From assembly GCA_037157565.1 (NCBI GenBank), contig JAZHRO010000073.1, forward strand, positions 96,202,001 to 96,266,000: a DNA stretch of 64,000 nucleotides, in the 5' to 3' direction. The translations under genes were made by a program, and so were the position numbers. Origin of the DNA: Thalassia testudinum. Its lineage: Eukaryota > Streptophyta > Magnoliopsida > Alismatales > Hydrocharitaceae. Below the pieces are notes generated by a model, which saw nothing but the letters and a program-made list of their open reading frames with translations, searched no databases and was not told where the DNA came from. Below are positions 34,792 to 44,228 of the stretch, one piece after another; position 1 is the stretch's first letter; the number at the start of each line of letters is the position of its first letter.

Positions 34792-36360
34792 TCATTTAGT
34801 GGTGTGCAACCCAAGACCAAAATGTCGGACAACAGGTAAAGATGGTTCAATAGGTGTGGTTGTCCACTTAACATCTAGCTCAGAAAAATAATCAGTTATT
34901 TTGAACTTGGGTTGCACATGAAAGATATCATAAGGGTCCTAGTAGAAAGTAGGTGGTTTTAGGTCAATAGGTACCCTTAGATCTAAAATCAAACTTCCCT
35001 CAGAATTAGCCTCGCAAATCTTTATTTCAACAATTCTATCCTCCAACATCAAGGGCTCAGGCTTCGGGACGTCTAGCACATTATTCACCCCATATGATTC
35101 TCCCAAGTCCAGAAATCATGGCTGAATGAAGATTGACTTGCACATAAAGATCTCAGAAGTTAGCTCTTCGGGGTGCAGATGAGGACTGGGATCACTGATT
35201 GAATCATCAAGATTCGGATTCTCCAAGTTAACCCCAACCAAATCCAAATCAATGAATGGGCTATCAAATGGTTCATCAGATTCCTCATGCCCGTTTGTCT
35301 CACTAAAATCATTTTCCTTATGTTCAAGTGAGACTTCACCTAAAGATTCTTCACCCTCAGAGTCAAAGAATTGATGATCCTCATTTATATATGTCTAAAA
35401 ATCATAAATCATTTCTTGATCCAAGGAGACATAACTTTCTTCATTTCCTGACTTGGGGATCTCAGGTGAATCAATTGGTTCATCATCAAATGGTTGCTCT
35501 AGCCCAACCTGGTCATCCCCGGTCTCAGAAAATGTATCCCCCCCGACAGGCACTTGAGCGGGTTCAGACATTGGCTCTCCTGAAGGGGGTTCATCCTGAG
35601 AATCATCCCAAGATTTGACTAGTGTAACCACAAATTTCATCCTCAACCTTGATAATTTCCCAAGAAACTCACCTAAGTCCCTATCCCTAACACTTTGGAG
35701 AAAATCCAATAAAGAACTATCAAGTTCATCAATCATTTTGATCATAGGCTCTAGTGCTTCAGTGCATGGTGTTGGCTGAGCTTCTAAAGATTGTATTGTA
35801 TTCCTCAAATTAGCCAACACCCTATCCTAGATCTGGTTCACCTGAACCGACTGGTTCAGTTCAGGTTTGGGTGGGTTCAGGTTAAATCAAGGGGAGTCAA
35901 GATGTCGAGGTTCTCGGGTCCCTCCCTGAAAGTAGGTCATTCTAGGTTGTTCAAAGGATGGTGGCGACCTATATTCATTGGAATACTGGGGAGGGTAGGT
36001 GTTATAATCATGATATCCTTCCTGATTATAGATCGGGTTGGTTTGGTCATCAAAGGATGGAGATCCATAATTATTATAACTCTAGGAAGGATAATAATCA
36101 TAGCCTTGTTGCCCAGGGTTAGGCCCTGGATACTGAGGTCCGGATTCATATCCCCAATCAAAGTCATCCCAGCTAGTGGATGGGTAATTACAAGTCAAGT
36201 CAGGATAGTTATCATCTTGGGGATAAGTGGTGGTAGGAGGATAGGATGTGAAATGTGTGTAGGATGTGGAAGGGTACATGGTGAAGTAAGGAGGGAAATC
36301 ATAAGAGAAAGGAGCCCTGCAATACAAAAATACAAGCATGTCCTTAGTTTGGGTAGCCAA
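34792..36360 (-). pseudogene. Unknown ORF of element G
   Basis: One frame of about 522 codons with roughly six internal stops, all TAG or TGA (for example 36082-36084 and 35395-35397), and no frameshift in my translation. The true start is unclear: the first in-frame ATG gives MLVFLYCRAP. Parts: a Tyr/Pro-rich N-terminus (FTMYPSTSYTHFTSYPPTTT), a Gln/Tyr/Pro stretch, a predicted coiled coil (VLANLRNTIQSLEA ... MIKMIDELDSSLLDFL), an acidic middle (35600-35150) and a C-terminus containing DIFHVQPKFKITDYFSELD. I do not recognise it. It has the same general order as the C and E protein but no clear residue-level match. Confidence 0.6.
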
Positions 36361-37519
36361 AAGGTCTACAGACCCTCAGAATCCATTCTAAGATTATAGA
36401 CGATTTACTCTACTTATGTCCAGGCAATCCAACCAGTTAGAAGGAGGGACTGGGGAAAAGGTTCTTCCTTTGGCTTGCGCCTCCGGTTCCTAGTGTACCC
36501 CCCAGCCACGGTCGTTTGACGCTCTCCCCTAGCTAGACATCAGATTGACTAGTATAAGCAGGTTAATCATGAACAATCTCAATCTGGATCCCAACGAGCG
36601 AACCAGTCCTCAGGGCCAACGTCTAATCAATTTTAGTTAGGCTTGGGACAATGGTGCTTCAAGAATGTGATGGGCCAGTTAGTTGGGTTGTGCCCTTAAC
36701 GATCAGTTAAAATGTGTGTGCATGCGCAACCAAGGTTCTCAAAAAAGGTTATTTGATGATGTGTCTTTTAGGGTTCAACCTTGTTTAGTAGCTTTTAGGG
36801 TTTAATTCTTAGGTTGATTCAATCAAGGTTTAGTAGAACACTCCAAGTTTTGAAAGCACGACTGATGATATGTTCTTTTAAAAATCAAAAATAATGTGGA
36901 GTGCCTGGTTCAGCCCTAAGAATCAACCCTAAGTGGCAAGCTACTTGATGGATTAGTTTTAGATTGAGTGGTGTAGCCCAAACAGCTCAATCAATTGGCC
37001 TATTGCACCACTTAGTTTAGGCACACAAGAATTGTTAACCTATTTAGATTTCTACTCACTTATGTGTATTTAGTTGATGTGTATCGGGTCCACAGGTCAG
37101 ATCCCGATTAAGTGGTAGAATCAAAGTGATTGTGCGCCTTAGGATAAGAAGTTGTGGGTGTTAAGTGTGTAGCCTTCAAAAAATCCCACAATCAGATAAC
37201 ACTTTTTTTTTATTTTTATTTTTTATTTATGTGGATGGCGAGGTGAGTGGAGGTGGCAAACAAACAACCAAATCTATCCTAGGGTTCATAAAAAGCACCT
37301 AAGTTGATTTGGGTTTGAGTTATTCGGTTGTGGAATGAAAACTAAGGTGGGGTGGTGTGGGGGACACTTACAAAACACTCTACCCACACTTTACTCCAGT
37401 CTACCGCACTTGGATCTCCATGCTAGGGTACCTGCAAGACAGTAGATCAGAGACAAGTTGGGTTAATGCTATGTAAATGCAAAGAAATGCAATAAACAAT
37501 AAAGTAAATTCCGTTGCCT
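36361..37519 (-). other. 5' leader of G
   Basis: Untranslated sequence between primer site and ORF; no gag is seen. It contains a T-rich run at about 37204-37230. Confidence 0.55.
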
Positions 37520-37536
37520 CCACGGCAACGGTGCCA
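37520..37536 (-). promoter_or_regulatory. tRNA-Asp-type primer-binding site of G
   Basis: The plus strand reads CCACGGCAACGGTGCCA, two mismatches from the 3' end of tRNA-Asp, next to the LTR. Confidence 0.8.
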
Positions 37537-38224
37537 AAAGGGTCACGTCGTGTTTTGCATGTTAGAAATTAGAGTTACAAGTAACCCATCATCGTAGTTG
37601 CAAAGCATGTCAATCAGATAAAATTTATACCAAAACTCCAAGGGAGTCCCGAGTCGAACACAGGGAGGCAACATTTACTTTATTGAAAATCATGCTTCAT
37701 TTTGTTTCTTTTTTGTATTTTGGGGTTTTGTTATTGTTTTTTGTATTTTTTGAAATAAAAGACAAGTAGAATGAATCGCAAGATAGAAATGGAACAAATA
37801 TGATATATATGTCAAGCCAATGTCAATTACAATGAGCTATGAAAGCATAAAAAGAGAGGTGGGTGAGAGGAAATCTCCCGAATCAGCTGTTCGGTGAGAT
37901 GACGAAGGAGGTGACAAGCGAGATGACGGAGGTGAGATGCCAGAGGACGTTAGGTTGAGGAAAGCTTCGACATAACTCTGGAATGGAGGTGAGAAGATGG
38001 AGTTGATCTGCTACCAGAATGGAGTGGAGAGGACGATTCCAAGGTGACCTATAAAGGGAGATGGGAAGTTGGAGGAATATTTGGTGCGGCAGAGGTTCGC
38101 TACACTAATAGGCACCTTGGGAGCGTGAGAACAAGCTCTAATGGAGCGTTGGTAGGCTTGCTAGAGCTTGGAAGTAGGTGAGAGTAGAGCAGGTAGAGAT
38201 GGCTTGGAAGGGAGGGGGTGTAGG

Positions 38225-38234
38225 TCCTTTTATA
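38225..38234 (-). promoter_or_regulatory. TATA box in the 5' LTR of G
   Basis: The minus strand reads CTATAAAAGG; the same site is at 29935-29944 in the 3' LTR. Confidence 0.6.
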
Positions 38235-38642
38235 GTGGTGGAGAAGAGGTAAAAATCGTATCTGGGCCTTTACTGACGTCCACAAAAATCGCTGCAGCTC
38301 TCGCTGAAGATCTGCCCTTCAATTGTTCTTGCTGGCACGCACAGGCCTTTAGTGACATCTATAAACGTCGCTACAGCTGTCGCTGAAGATCCGCCAATCA
38401 AATTCTCTCGTTGGCGTGCATAGATCATTACTGACAGCTGCAAGCATCACTAAAGGTCCGTCGCTGAAGATACACGTGCCTCCCTGCTGGCATGCTCTCC
38501 ACTGACGCTGCACACTTCGCGCACCCGTATTACATGTGCGCTGGCATGTGTTGGTATTAGTGTACGCGTACACTGCGCTACTGCTACTACATGCTGTGCA
38601 GCTGTGTGGCTGCTACTAAGCGGCCAGCCAAATTGGAAATTA

Positions 38643-38716
38643 GGGGGGCAGTGGGGATTCGAACCCGCGCCCCTCCTTTACAAGCTAGCGCTACCACCAT
38701 TGCGGCAACCCCTCCC
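38643..38716 (-). repeat. tRNA-like (SINE-type) segment in the 5' LTR of G
   Basis: On the minus strand: GGGGTTGCCGCAATGGTGGT (D-arm-like) and a perfect B box GGTTCGAATCC (rc of 38655-38665) within CGCGGGTTCGAATCCCC. Shared by both LTRs, so it was in the element before it transposed. A free tRNA gene is unlikely: the acceptor stem pairs poorly. Confidence 0.5.
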
Positions 38717-39312
38717 TTGTGTCGTGTGGAGTGGCATGGTGCATCCGCTTCCCAGCCGTTGGATCTTGATCCAACGACTAGGATTGAAGGGTGCGGATGA
38801 AGGAATTGGGCGATGCTGCTGGCCGGTGTTGGGCGGTCTAGATGCCACCACGTGGTGCCATCTGGGCTGTCCATCTTCTTCTTCTTGTAGAGGGTGCTAC
38901 GGTGCTCAGATCAAGATGATTATCGCGATGTCAAACTGTGATCATCGCTCCGGATCCATCCATACGGTCGGATTTTCCATCCAAAACCCGTATGGATGTC
39001 GCATTGCCCTTCTGTCCGTTGATCTTCCTCAAGCTTAATGTGATGCTACAGGACTCCGATCTGGATGATTTCAGAGGCATTAGTCTCCGATCGTCATCCC
39101 GATTAGATCCATATGGTTTGATTGTCCATCCGAGGCCCTGAAATAAATCCTCTTTTCTCCTAACCATAAAAAAGGCCTAATTAACGTAAAATATAAACTA
39201 CTTTAAATGCAGAATGATGCATGCTATGTGATGTTTATATCATGATATGCAATGCTAAGCCTATGAACTATCACAAATAAGCATTTTACAATGAATTTAT
39301 ACGTGTTTATCA

Positions 39313-40263
39313 GTGTCCATCCCTAACAATCTTCCTAAATCCTCAATTGCATCCCTATCATTCCTTGCACTATCACAAGTATCATCCTACACTTCATCAG
39401 GAGTCAAAATTTTGCCTGCAGACATAAGTGAATAAGAGGTGACTTCGAATCAAATGAAGGTAGGTTGGAAGCAACATATCTGGGGATTATCCTATCAACG
39501 TCATCCCCGGGTTCTTGTTGTTTACTCAAATCTTCCCTGGAGTCTATATGTGAATCCACATAAATCTTAGAAGTTGATTCCAAATTTTCCATCATTTCAT
39601 CATGAGGAGAAATATCATCGATGGGTGTGCTAAGGAAACCTAATTTTGTCAAATTTGGGACATCCTCAGGGGCTAACTCTTCAAATATGACATAATCGGC
39701 CTTAGTGCCACTCCAAATCTTGAATGTAGGTTCCTCATATAATTTATCCTTCTCCTCATCATATAATTCATCATATACCCAAGGTCTAGAATCATCTAAA
39801 ATCTCAGCAGATTCCCTAGGGTACTCTATCTGAGGTAAATTGTTTACACTGGTAACATTGAACTCCTAAGATAGGTTAATTTCTTCAGGGTTAGGTTCCC
39901 TAAGGGTGGGCTTGAGTTCCATCTCGTGATCAGAAGGGAGGGTAGGATTAACAACTTGACTTCGTCCCACTTCATCAAATGTCACGAAAATACTATCATC
40001 TGGGTCGAGGTCTTCCAATGGTACCATCATTCCCTTCTTTTGACTACAATATAATTCAAGTGGATACTCAACCTTATCATCATCTTCCTCGAGTTGCCAC
40101 CTTTCTTCATCCAATGCATAACTCCTTTCATACGTATCTTCCTCTCACCTAAGGCGTCGATCTCTCAAGGAAGTGTCATCTAAAAGGGAGGTTTCAAAAT
40201 CAATCCTCAAAAAGTGTCTATTCTCCCTTACATAATCCCCAAAATTTCCCTCCAACTTAAAGT
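39313..40263 (-). pseudogene. Unknown ORF of element E, C-terminal part
   Basis: The frame from about 40114 to the stop at 39404 has one premature stop (TAG at 39866-39868); a further TGA lies upstream near 40145. It contains DLDPDDSIFVTFDEVGRSQV, VNPTLPSDHEMELKP and FKIWSGTKADYVIFEELAP, matching the element C protein block for block, then NLTKLG. The N-terminal part was moved to 50748-51240 by insertion of F. G inserted 91 bp beyond the final stop. Function unknown. Confidence 0.65.
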
Positions 40264-40830
40264 GTAGCTGACTGAGTCGATCTTTCGCTTTTAAGTCGTT
40301 TGTAGTTTAATGTGGTGGAAAAATCGACTAATCAATTTTTAATAAGAAATAACCACTCGCAGAGGAGCAGGTCGTTTCCACAGGGAGGCAATAACGTATT
40401 AAAATTCGCGCCACTTAAAAATGTTTGTTCGGAGTCAATTTGGACAAGAACCAAGCCAAGATTGCCTTTAGATTAAGGTTTAAGCAAGAAATAATGCTGA
40501 AATGGAAATTATGATAAACTACAGGATATTTTCCGCAATGCAGAGTGAATAGAATATGAATAAAATCTGGCAATGGCAGAAAATGTAAATTTTAATCAAC
40601 GCTTTACTGTAGCAAAACAGGGGAATTTTTCCCCGTTGTCTTGCGCGACGAGGAGCCGATGGCTGGGCGCGGGAAGCTCGGCGGAGGTCCCTTGGATCAA
40701 GGGCTTTGAATCGGTGGTGACGGCGAGTCGCGCGGCGGCCGGAGGTGGCCGGACGAGCTCCGGCGGAGGTGCTGCAGGCGGTTGTGCGTGGGCGCGCGGA
40801 GGGTGTGCGGAGGAAGTGGAGGTGAGCGGG

Positions 40831-40872
40831 TAACTTCAGACGTCTGGGAAATTTCCCAGACGTCTTAAGTTA
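40831..40872. repeat. 42-bp near-perfect palindrome in the 3' LTR of F
   Basis: Left arm TAACTTCAGACGTCTGGGAAA, right arm its reverse complement with one mismatch, no loop. The core is GGGAAATTTCCC flanked by two AGACGTCT sites. The identical sequence is at 50038-50079. Confidence 0.92.
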
Positions 40873-41120
40873 CTGAGAGGGTGGCTGATCAGTAGCTAGG
40901 TGGTGGTGGTCTGCGACGACGGCGAGGAAGATGCACGCTAGGGTGCTCACGGTGATGCGACGAGCTCCGGATGGCGGTGTGGCCTGTCACACCACACGCC
41001 CACGGTGGTGGAGACTCGCCGCCACGGTAGAGCCGGCAGTGTGGAGTGGAAGAGAGAGGATCTCTCTGCACAGTGGTGGGTCGGTGGCGGAGGCCTGCTG
41101 CAGCCGGCAGCTTCCGTGCT

Positions 41121-41130
41121 CCTTTTATAG
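41121..41130 (-). promoter_or_regulatory. TATA box in the 3' LTR of F
   Basis: The minus strand reads CTATAAAAGG, a strong plant TATA match. In this LTR it would direct transcription toward flanking E sequence. Confidence 0.65.
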
Positions 41131-41534
41131 TGTCTTGAACAATTTTGAAATCAGCCGCCGACCAGATCCACCACATCCGCTCCCCCTTGAATGGCTTCAT
41201 CACTGCAGCAGCCGGGCGTTGGAGCGGCAGCCAGCCGTTCTAAAAGAAGACGAATAAAGAAAATATTATTAAAATATTAGGGTTATTTATGTATAGACCC
41301 TCAACTTCTATGTTAATAAAAACAATATACCTAATTGGTTATCTAATTAGATGAATGCTATTCTAAGCTAATTCTAAATGCACTTAAGATATGAATGCAA
41401 TGTATGGATTATGTAATTAGATTAAAACTATGAATTAATCTATTTACATCCTCATTTATACTAAATAAATGTTAGAATTAACCTAATGTGTAGGCACTTA
41501 AATACTTAAATAGCCCACAACTATGGGCTAATCA

Positions 41535-42621
41535 AATACCCCCATGCCTAGTTTTTGCTAGTCCCTAGCAAAATTAAGCGAAACCTAGCACTCTAAGTAG
41601 ACTAGTCAACTCATTTAGTCTTCCTTCAGAAGCATATTAAGTTCAGGTTCTAAACCCAAGGTCCCTAAGTAGTTGCTAAGTTACAGACTAGGTCGGCTAA
41701 AGACGAGTTGTAAGCACAAGTTTCCCTGATTTCTGACTCTACCCTAAAGTTTATTGATCCCTGAGATTAAAGCATCCGTGCTTTTGCATTGGTCCGAGTT
41801 ATTTGAGTTAAAGGAATTTTTTTTTTTTTTTTTTTAATAAATATACTTTTTTTTTTTTTTTGTTTGATTCTTCTAAGTCTAACCTCAGATCAGCTATCAA
41901 CACGGTCTGTGTCGGATTCATTGTCCCCATTACCATACCTCGAAGGGTGCCTGGCTTTCGATGCTTCGAGATAGCACCGCCCATAACGACCCCAAGAACT
42001 CCTGGCAATCGACACTTCGAGATAGTATCGCCCATGGATTTCTTAAGCGAATTCAGGCCTATGGCAATCGGCACTTCGAGATAGGGCCGCCCATGGTACC
42101 TGAACCGCGCAATGCGCTTACATGCCCCCAGTAGGATGGATATCCTAAGAGACAAGCGCCGAGGAGGTAATATGTTACCATCGCATCCTCAAGGTGAGTA
42201 TATACTCGACCTCTCCTGCGGCGGGAACTCTTCCAATCAAAATATGTTTTCAAGCCTTTCTTAAGTCAAAACTAAGAGAACCAAATCTCTTTTCAGAAAT
42301 TAAGTTAATTACCAGACCAAGTGTGAACAATTTGGATGCTTGGGTTACAAGGACCTGTAAACCAAAAGGTAGAATAAGACTCCAGGTACTACCCCACCTT
42401 TTAACTCAAACCCTAGCTTCCCTTCCTCAACCTCTTGAAGAATGGTCCGCAACTTAACTCCTACTTAAGTTTTTAAGTCCACAAAGGACCCTAAAGGTCT
42501 AAAGCTAGTAGCTTATTTAGCTTCTAAAGTTTGACCCTAGAATTAACTTAGTCTACCCTAGAGTTCTGATTTGCTTAAGACGGCAAGATCTAGCCAGTTA
42601 AGCTCAAAACTTCTCTTTTTA

Positions 42622-42659
<38 letters not shown>

Positions 42660-42827
42660 CTTTCTTTTTTTTTTTCTTTCTTTTTTTTTTTTTTTTTTTT
42701 TTTTTAAATGCATGCTATAAACAAAATGCCTCAGGTCCTCTCCCCCATGCCTGGTTCAAACAATGTCCTCATTGAAAATCAAAAATAGCTAAAGGAAGAT
42801 ATTACCTGAGGCAGAGAATAGTAGGAG
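41535..42827 (-). other. Polypurine tract and noncoding 3' region of F
   Basis: The polypurine tract (plus-strand AATACCCCCATGCC) is followed by arms TTTTGCTAG (41553-41561) and CTAGCAAAA (41565-41573). The region holds the triple repeat, a T-rich run at about 41817-41862, and a TA then T run at about 42617-42706. There is no ORF, so no env-like gene. Confidence 0.85.
41956..42096. repeat. Triple TTCGAGATAG repeat, copy in F
   Basis: The best preserved copy: three units with intact CTTCGAGATAG and a following GCCCAT at even spacing of about 55 bp. Confidence 0.8.
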
Positions 42828-44228
42828 CTAAGGCTCCTCAAGAGTGACTTCGTCAACTAGATGGCCATCTAAAGTTATGTACGGTTTTAACCGTTGACCG
42901 TTGACGATAAAGGGAGTTGCTGAAGAGGAAGGATTTTTGATCTCCACAGCTCCATGGGGGAATACTTTGGTGATTATGTAAGGCCCATCCCAACGAGATT
43001 TTAATTTCCCAGGAAAAAGCTTAAGTCTGGAATTGAAAAGCCAGACTTGTTGGTTGGGTTCAAAGGTCTTTCGAAGAATAAACTTGTCATGCAAGACCTT
43101 AGTTCTTTCTTTATAAGCTTGAGAGGTGTCATAAGCATCATTCCTCAGCTCCTCAGGCTCACTTAATTCTAGAAATCGTGCCTTACCTGCCTTCTCTAAA
43201 TCCATGTTAACACTTCGAATAGCCCAAAGTGCTTTATGTTCCAACTCAACAGGTAAATGGCACGCTTTTCCATACACAATCCGAAAGGGAGAAGTACCCA
43301 AAGGGGTCTTATAAGCCGTTCGATAAGCCCACAAAGCATCATCGAGCTTTTGGGACCAATCTTTCCTATCAGGTCTAACGGTCTTTTCCAAAATATTTTT
43401 TATCTCCCTATTTGATACTTCAACCTGACCACTTGTCTGAGGGTGGTAAGGGGTAGCAACCTTGTGAGTCACTCCCAAACTCTTAATTAACCGATTGAAG
43501 TGGTGGTTTCGGAAATGAGGTCCCCCATCACTTATAATAGTCTTGGGGCAGCCGAAACGGGATATGATATTGGCCTTCACAAATTTCAAAACCACAGAGT
43601 GGTCATTTGTGCGCGTCGGAATGGCCTCTATCCATTTAGAGACATAATCAACTGCCACCAAGATATATTCAAAACCATGGGACGACGGGAAGGGGCCCAT
43701 AAAGTCAATTCCCCACACATCAAAAATTTCAACAGATTGAATAGGATGTTGAGGCATTTCATTCTTCTTCCCAATCGTTCCAGTCCGTTGACATCTAATA
43801 CAGGCCTTAACAAAATTATGAGAATCCTTAAATAAGGAAGGCCACCAAAAACCAGACTGGAGAACCTTAAAAGCAGTTTTCTTAGCACCAAAGTGTCCTC
43901 CACAATGAAGTGCATGGCAAAATGTCAGCACACTTTGTTGTTCCTCTTCAGGCACACAACGTCTCAAAACTTGGTCTTGTCCAATTCTAAATAATTCTGG
44001 CTCTTCCCAATGAAAATATCTTGCTTGAGAAATGAATCTCTTTCTTTTCTGCTTATCCCAAGAGCCAGGAGTTTGTCCAGTGACCAAGTAATTTACAATG
44101 TCTGCATACCAAGGTAAAGTTGGTGTTACCGCCATCAGAGTTTCATCGGGGAATGTCTCGCGAATGTCTTCAGAAATAGAGTCGTTAAGAGGAAGACGAG
44201 ACAGGTGGTCAGCCACAACATTTTCTAC
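42828..44228 (-). CDS. pol: Integrase part of the F polyprotein, after the in-frame stop
   Basis: Continues the same frame as the upstream ORF after TGA at 44229-44231. Numbering from the codon at 44216: linker ADHLSRL, then HHCC zinc finger (H104, H108, C139, C142) and a DD35E core with D171 (WGIDFMG), D230 (ISDGGPHF) and E266 ([12 protein letters not shown]). Near the C-terminus is a GPY module ([21 protein letters not shown]). It ends at a normal stop at 42828. All catalytic residues are present. No ATG stands close to the start of the frame, so it would not normally be translated alone and depends on passage of the stop. Confidence 0.92.
   Translation of the reverse strand, partial: VENVVADHLSRLPLNDSISEDIRETFPDETLMAVTPTLPWYADIVNYLVTGQTPGSWDKQKRKRFISQARYFHWEEPELFRIGQDQVLRRCVPEEEQQSVLTFCHALHCGGHFGAKKTAFKVLQSGFWWPSLFKDSHNFVKACIRCQRTGTIGKKNEMPQHPIQSVEIFDVWGIDFMGPFPSSHGFEYILVAVDYVSKWIEAIPTRTNDHSVVLKFVKANIISRFGCPKTIISDGGPHFRNHHFNRLIKSLGVTHKVATPYHPQTSGQVEVSNREIKNILEKTVRPDRKDWSQKLDDALWAYRTAYKTPLGTSPFRIVYGKACHLPVELEHKALWAIRSVNMDLEKAGKARFLELSEPEELRNDAYDTSQAYKERTKVLHDKFILRKTFEPNQQVWLFNSRLKLFPGKLKSRWDGPYIITKVFPHGAVEIKNPSSSATPFIVNGQRLKPYITLDGHLVDEVTLEEP

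Larger units (their letters stand above)
27022..39312 (-). mobile_element. Element G: non-autonomous LTR retrotransposon with a long unknown ORF
   Basis: Inserted in E downstream of the E ORF stop. The right end is clear (CGTGTTTATCA at 39312). The left end is uncertain by a few bases; the best duplication is ATGTC (27017-27021) against GTGTC (39313-39317). Without solo LTRs I1 and I2 it is about 7.9 kb, with LTRs of about 1.8 kb. It has a tRNA-Asp-type primer site, a polypurine tract with a perfect hairpin and one 522-codon frame with stops, but no gag-pol. Confidence 0.82.
37540..39312 (-). repeat. 5' LTR of G
   Basis: About 1.77 kb. The left end is uncertain (GGGTCACGTCG against CGGTCGCTTCA in the other copy). 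The box GTCGAACACAGGGAGGCAAC is near 37650 and the end is CGTGTTTATCA. Confidence 0.85.
40269..41534 (-). repeat. 3' LTR of F
   Basis: It runs from TGACTGAGTCGATC to GGGCTAATCA. It has the conserved CACAGGGAGGCAATAACG box, a GC-rich middle with a long palindrome, and a TATA box. Confidence 0.95.

Noticed and set aside
38643..38716. A genuine tRNA gene
   Set aside because: The B box is good, but acceptor pairing is poor and the same segment is repeated in both LTRs of G.
39990..40030. DSIF motif in the C/E protein, suggesting a transcription elongation factor
   Set aside because: The letters are a chance match to a complex name; there is no Spt4 or Spt5 domain.
41535..42827. Possible env-like gene between pol and the 3' LTR of F
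   Set aside because: Some Athila elements have one here, but this interval has no ORF over 90 codons with a signal peptide or membrane segment and carries homopolymer runs.
43500..43835. Plus-strand frames inside the F integrase and gag-pol (also 45075-47864)
   Set aside because: Shadows of the real minus-strand coding sequence with no domains of their own.
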